7,489 nt of DNA, taken from contig JAEDIV010000126.1 in NCBI GenBank assembly GCA_016296675.1, positions 1 through 7,489 on the forward strand. Direction: 5' to 3'. The position numbers and the translations under genes were made by a program. This DNA is from Clostridia bacterium. Its GTDB lineage: Bacteria; Bacillota; Clostridia; Christensenellales; Aristaeellaceae. Every line of letters begins with the position of its first letter. Position 1 is the stretch's first letter. Positions 4,482 through 7,489 of this stretch are shown piece after piece. The notes under the pieces are model-generated. The model made no database searches. It saw only the letters and a program-made list of their open reading frames with translations, and had not been told where the DNA came from.

Positions 4482-5588
4482 ATGGAAAGAGTACGCGTAG
4501 CCATGATCGGCGTTGGCAATATCAGCGGGATTTATCTTAAAAACATTCATGAGCGCTATACGGAAATCGAGCTTGTGGGCGTTTGCGACCTTGTGCGCGA
4601 AAGAGCTGAGAAGGCGCAGGCGGAGTATCCGAATCTCAAGATTTATGAAACGATGTATGATGCGTTTGGTGACCCGAAGGTAGAGGTCATTTTGAACCTC
4701 ACGCGCCCGGCGGAGCATTTTGAGGTATCAAAGCAGGCGCTTCTCCATGGAAAGCATGTCTACAGCGAAAAGCCTCTGGCGGCGTCGATTGAGCTTGGAA
4801 AACAGCTCGTCGCAATCGCAGAGGAAAAGGGCCTGTATCTGGGCGGCGCGCCGGACACGTTTTTGGGTGCGGGGCTTCAGACCTGCCGAAAGCTTATTGA
4901 CGAGGGCGCGATCGGACGCGTTCTGGGCGTAAACGCCCACATGATTTCGCGCGGCATGGAGTCGTGGCACCCGGACTGCGAATTTTTCTACAAATTCGGC
5001 GGCGGCCCGATCATGGACATGGGCCCGTATTACATAACCGCGCTTGTAAGTCTCCTGGGCCGCGTTAAGGAAACGACCGGCATGACGAAAACCTCCTTTG
5101 AAACCAGAACCGTTACTGCCAAGGAGCAGGCGGGCAAGGTGATCACGGTTGAAGTTCCCACCTATGTGGACGGCGTTATGATGTTTGAAAACGGCGCTGT
5201 CGGCCGTATGCTTGCGACGTTTGACGCGTATTATCCGAAGGCCGACCGCATTGAGATCTTCGGAACCGAGGGAACGCTGATTGCGCCCGATCCGAACTGC
5301 TTCGGGGGCCCTGTAAAGCTCATTGACAAAGAGGGCAATGAAACCGAAGTTGAACTGATCCCCGGCTACAGTGACAACAGCCGCGGCCTCGGCCTTTGGG
5401 ATATGTGCGCCTCCATCCGAGCGGGCGTATCTCCCAGAGCCGGCTATCAGCAGACCCGCCATGTGCTTGAAATCATGACTTCCTTTGAACGCGCCAGCAA
5501 AAAGAAGGGTTTTGAGACCATCGAAACGCCTTATGAAAGACCCAGACCCATGAATGAACATTATCATGAAACCGGGAGGATTTTATAA
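4482..5588 (+). CDS. Gfo/Idh/MocA family NAD(P)-dependent oxidoreductase
   Basis: The product is 368 aa, the usual family length. The N-terminal Rossmann fold shows GVGNIS (Gly10, Gly12, Ser15) after VRVAMI, with Asp36 at the end of the second strand. Ser95-Glu96-Lys97-Pro98 is the EKP motif carrying the conserved lysine. The C-terminal domain begins with the typical GAIGRV segment and contains GGGPIMDMGPYYITAL (173-188). In many relatives this reads GGGxxxDxGxH, so Tyr replaces the usual His at the site that often takes part in catalysis. The protein should be a soluble cytoplasmic enzyme acting on a sugar, inositol or related polyol; the substrate cannot be named. AAGGAG (4467-4472) lies 9 nt before ATG 4482. 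Its stop codon directly abuts the next gene. Confidence 0.92.
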   Translation: MERVRVAMIGVGNISGIYLKNIHERYTEIELVGVCDLVRERAEKAQAEYPNLKIYETMYDAFGDPKVEVILNLTRPAEHFEVSKQALLHGKHVYSEKPLAASIELGKQLVAIAEEKGLYLGGAPDTFLGAGLQTCRKLIDEGAIGRVLGVNAHMISRGMESWHPDCEFFYKFGGGPIMDMGPYYITALVSLLGRVKETTGMTKTSFETRTVTAKEQAGKVITVEVPTYVDGVMMFENGAVGRMLATFDAYYPKADRIEIFGTEGTLIAPDPNCFGGPVKLIDKEGNETEVELIPGYSDNSRGLGLWDMCASIRAGVSPRAGYQQTRHVLEIMTSFERASKKKGFETIETPYERPRPMNEHYHETGRIL

Positions 5589-6797
5589 ATGAAAAGCGCA
5601 AAAGAATGGTTTCTCAAATACATTATGGTGCCCTCCGCTTCCGATGAAACCACGGGCACGATTCCCTCTACTGAGGATCAGAAAAAGCTTGGCGCAATCA
5701 TCGTAGAGGACATGAAGGAAATCGGCATAAAAGACGCATTCATGGACGAATACGGCTATGTCTACGGAACGATCGAGGCCAATTGCGTTGGTCAGCCGTC
5801 CATCGGCCTGATTGCGCATATCGACGTCATCGGCGGCGTGCCCTGTGCGCCCATGAACCCTGAGATCATCGAAAACTACGACGGCGGCGTGATCACGCTC
5901 AAAAACGGTCTGACTATCGATCCTGAGCAGTATGCCTCGGTCGGCGCGTGCAAGGGAAAGAGCCTGATCGTGACCGATGGAAACACGATTCTCGGCGCGG
6001 ACGACAAAGCGGGCATCGCCGAAATTATGCATTTGGCCGAAAGGCTCATAAATGATCCATCGATTAAGCACGGAAAAGTCAAAATCGCCTTTACCCCCGA
6101 CGAGGAAATCGGCGGCGGCGCGGAGCAGCTGGATATTGCGGCTTTCGGCGCGGACTTTGCTTACACGGTCGACGGCGGAGAAATCGGCGGCATTGAGTAT
6201 GAAAACTTCAACGCCGCAAGCGCGAAAGCCGTTTTCAAGGGCGTAAACATCCATCCCGGCGCGGCAAAGAACAAAATGAAAAACGCCGCGCTCATCGCAG
6301 CCGAATTCATAAACATGATGCCGGAGGCCGAAACGCCCGCGCATACTGAAAACTACGAGGGCTTTTATCACCTGGTCGGCATGAAGGGCGACGAATCGGA
6401 AGCCATGTGCGGCTTCATCATCCGCGATCACGACAGAGAGAAATTTGAAAAGCGCAAAGCGTTTTTTGCCTCCTGTGTCGATTATATCAACATGAAATAC
6501 GGCGAAGACACGGCAAAATGCGAAATCAAGGACAGCTATTATAACATGAAGGACGCGCTTAAGGACAAAATGTACATTGTTGACCGCGCGTTATCCGCCT
6601 TCACTGCCTGCGGCGTAAAGCCTTTCGTCGAGCCCATCCGCGGCGGTACGGACGGCGCGCGCCTTTCCTGGCGCGGACTTCCCTGTCCGAACCTTTCCAC
6701 CGGCGGCATGAACGGCCACGGCCAGAGAGAGTGCGCGTGCATCGAGGATATGGAGAAGATGGTGGACGTGCTTTTGGAGATCGTGAAGGCGAAGTAA
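5589..6797 (+). CDS. pepT: Peptidase T-like tripeptidase (M20B)
   Basis: The product is 402 aa, close to the 408 of Escherichia coli PepT, and matches it along its length. Two-zinc site residues are all seen: His77-Ile-Asp79, Asp138 in GADDKAG, Glu172-Glu173 in FTPDEEIGGGA, Asp195 in YTVDGG, and His377 in NGHGQRE. Other PepT landmarks are IPSTEDQ, NPEIIENYDGG, EYENFNAA, YEGFYHL, DSYYNM and PIRGGTDGARLS. It removes the N-terminal residue from tripeptides in the cytoplasm. The usual HxDTSPD after the first zinc ligand reads HIDVIGG here, so specificity near the active site may differ. ATG 5589 follows the upstream stop codon with no base between, and GGGAGGA (5574-5580) lies inside the end of the upstream gene, so translation is likely coupled. 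Confidence 0.92.
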   Translation: MKSAKEWFLKYIMVPSASDETTGTIPSTEDQKKLGAIIVEDMKEIGIKDAFMDEYGYVYGTIEANCVGQPSIGLIAHIDVIGGVPCAPMNPEIIENYDGGVITLKNGLTIDPEQYASVGACKGKSLIVTDGNTILGADDKAGIAEIMHLAERLINDPSIKHGKVKIAFTPDEEIGGGAEQLDIAAFGADFAYTVDGGEIGGIEYENFNAASAKAVFKGVNIHPGAAKNKMKNAALIAAEFINMMPEAETPAHTENYEGFYHLVGMKGDESEAMCGFIIRDHDREKFEKRKAFFASCVDYINMKYGEDTAKCEIKDSYYNMKDALKDKMYIVDRALSAFTACGVKPFVEPIRGGTDGARLSWRGLPCPNLSTGGMNGHGQRECACIEDMEKMVDVLLEIVKAK

Positions 6798-6830
6798 GGA
6801 GAGCACGAAGCACTTGTGAGTATAATGACA

Positions 6831-6956
6831 GATGCGTAAGGCAATCCCTCAGTCAGATATCAATGGATTTTTGACAGTCTTCGGTCCGGGGCACAATCAT
6901 AGATTGCGCCCGCCTTTGGCAAAAAATATGCCACTGGCATAATTTCTTAACGCATC
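6831..6956. repeat. Small element bounded by 11-bp inverted repeats with internal hairpins
   Basis: GATGCGTAAG (6831-6840) and CTTAACGCATC (6946-6956) are inverted with a single-base bulge. Between them are GGGCACAAT/ATTGCGCCC (6889-6897, 6903-6911; one mismatch) and TATGCC/GGCATA (6927-6932, 6936-6941). No open frame of note lies inside. The arrangement fits either a small non-autonomous element remnant or a folded RNA after the peptidase gene. Confidence 0.55.
6927..6941 (-). terminator. Minus-strand intrinsic terminator-like hairpin
   Basis: Stem TATGCC/GGCATA with a 3-nt loop is followed on the minus strand by TTTTTT (complement of 6921-6926), the classical form. On the plus strand only ATTTCTT follows. 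The stem is short and half AT, so strength is uncertain. It may end antisense transcription toward the peptidase gene. Confidence 0.5.
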
Positions 6957-6966
6957 GTCCCCATTA

Positions 6967-7038
6967 CACAAGGGAGCCTTTTTGGGTGCGGACGTTCCTT
7001 TGGCTCCCTTGTGCAAAGGGAGCTGTCAGCGAGGCTGA
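6967..7038 (+). promoter_or_regulatory. Alternative hairpins before the small membrane protein gene; repeat module
   Basis: CACAAGGGAGCC (6967-6978) pairs perfectly with GGCTCCCTTGTG (7002-7013). The 3' arm can instead pair onward, GCTCCCTT (7003-7010) with AAGGGAGC (7016-7023), so the two folds exclude each other. A third hairpin, TCAGC-GAG-GCTGA (7026-7038), follows. The segment 7000-7049 shares its pattern TTGGCT..CCCT..GGGAGCTGTCA.CGA with the ends of the 213-bp repeats, so it belongs to the same dispersed family. A role as a leader switch for the downstream gene is only a possibility. Confidence 0.6.
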
Positions 7039-7077
7039 TTGAGGAATTGTCAGTAACGGCTAAGGGAGGCATATATC

Positions 7078-7401
7078 ATGATCGGACGGATCATCGGTTT
7101 TTTCTCGTGCGCTATGTGCGCGCTGGCGTTTTGGGCGATCGCTTCTATGGGAAAGGACGGAAAAACGCCCATCAGTTTTTGGGCCGGCGACAATTCTCTT
7201 AAGGAGAAGATCCGGGATGTAAAGGTATACAACGGGAAAATGGCTGCGCTTTATAAAAAGTATGCGCTTTCGTTTCTTGTGTCCGGTGCAGGGTTCTTTA
7301 TCCATCCGATCGTTGGCGCTGTGCTTATAAGCCTTGTTAGCCTGTTTGGAATCTGTATTGTCTATATACAATACAAAAAATATCTTGACCAATATTCCTG
7401 A
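7078..7401 (+). CDS. Small integral membrane protein, function unknown
   Basis: The product is 107 aa. A first hydrophobic segment covers about 4-23 (RIIGFFSCAMCALAFWAIAS). A polar middle follows, with PISFWAGD (31-38) and IRDVKVYNGKMAALYKKY (45-62). A hydrophobic end (63-98, broken by His76-Pro77) fits two more membrane passes, and the tail is YKKYLDQYS. The PISFWAG and DVKVYN elements remind me of a group of small Firmicutes membrane proteins, but I cannot name a family with confidence. GGGAGG (7064-7069) lies 8 nt before ATG 7078. A TTGACA sits at 6871-6876, but no good -10 follows it at the right distance, so the promoter is undetermined. Codon use is intermediate between the GC-rich and AT-rich genes of the window. 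Confidence 0.75.
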   Translation: MIGRIIGFFSCAMCALAFWAIASMGKDGKTPISFWAGDNSLKEKIRDVKVYNGKMAALYKKYALSFLVSGAGFFIHPIVGAVLISLVSLFGICIVYIQYKKYLDQYS

Positions 7402-7406
7402 TCCAA

Positions 7407-7428
7407 GAACCGGCCGATCGACCGGTTC
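7407..7428 (+). terminator. Hairpin just after the small membrane protein gene
   Basis: GAACCGG (7407-7413) pairs with CCGGTTC (7422-7428); two further pairs can form inside across a mismatch, closing a GATC loop. It starts 6 bases past the stop codon. No T-tract follows, so it may be an mRNA 3'-end structure rather than the terminator itself. Confidence 0.45.
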
Positions 7429-7457
7429 AGATCATCAACAAACTTCAGGGAGAGGTA

Positions 7458-7487
7458 TGGAGAGGGAGCGCGCGCCCTCTCCATTTT
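7458..7487 (+). terminator. Intrinsic terminator at the window end
   Basis: A perfect 9-bp stem TGGAGAGGG/CCCTCTCCA (7458-7466, 7475-7483) with an 8-nt GC-rich loop is followed by TTTT and the window edge. It probably closes the transcript of the small membrane protein gene. The T-tract is cut by the end of the sequence, so its length is unknown. Confidence 0.7.
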
Positions 7488-7489
7488 CA

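Noticed and set aside
4728..6431. Long minus-strand frames opposite the oxidoreductase and peptidase
   Set aside because: Shadows of two convincing genes in GC-rich DNA; no domain patterns.
6821..6826. TATAAT after the peptidase gene as a promoter
   Set aside because: No acceptable -35 at 16-18 bp upstream and no extended TGn directly before it.
6871..6876. TTGACA as the -35 of the small membrane protein gene
   Set aside because: The bases 17 bp downstream (CAATCA) are a poor -10, and the supposed leader would cross two hairpins and a repeat.

Overview
The window looks like a chromosomal segment of an anaerobic Gram-positive bacterium of class Clostridia, perhaps the Oscillospiraceae/Christensenellales range. 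This rests on three things: the pnp, M16 peptidase (MlpA/YmxG) gene order typical of Firmicutes, strong GGAGG-type ribosome binding sites, and dispersed 'TTGGCT..CCCT..GGGAGAGCTGTCA' hairpin repeats of a kind I recall as abundant between genes in that group. No rRNA, tRNA, CRISPR array or transposase gene is visible.

Region 1 (1-2220, GC-rich, plus strand) is a housekeeping block. It holds the 3' end of pnp (KH and S1 RNA-binding domains), then a complete M16 zinc peptidase with an intact HxxEH centre, then a dimeric all-alpha dUTPase whose ribosome binding site overlaps the peptidase stop codon.

Region 2 (2221-4481, largely AT-rich) looks like accessory DNA. Two direct repeats of about 213 bp (2248-2460 and 3368-3579), built from nested hairpins, bracket a small divergent module: a 71-aa XRE-family repressor on the minus strand and a 73-aa lipoprotein-like small protein on the plus strand. 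The small protein has a perfect TTGACA-17-TATAAT promoter, and a perfect 9+3+9 palindrome fills the spacer exactly. This is the best candidate here for an undescribed regulatory unit. Further hairpins related to the repeats follow (3591-3704), then an AT-rich CDP-alcohol phosphatidyltransferase on the minus strand with its own extended -10 promoter.

Region 3 (4482-6797, GC-rich, plus strand) is a two-gene operon. A Gfo/Idh/MocA NAD(P)-dependent oxidoreductase is followed, with no intergenic base, by a peptidase T-like tripeptidase.

Region 4 (6798-7489) is a structured intergenic region with two nested inverted repeats (11 and 15 bp) and mutually exclusive hairpins. It leads into a 107-aa membrane protein of unknown function and a closing terminator hairpin at the window edge.
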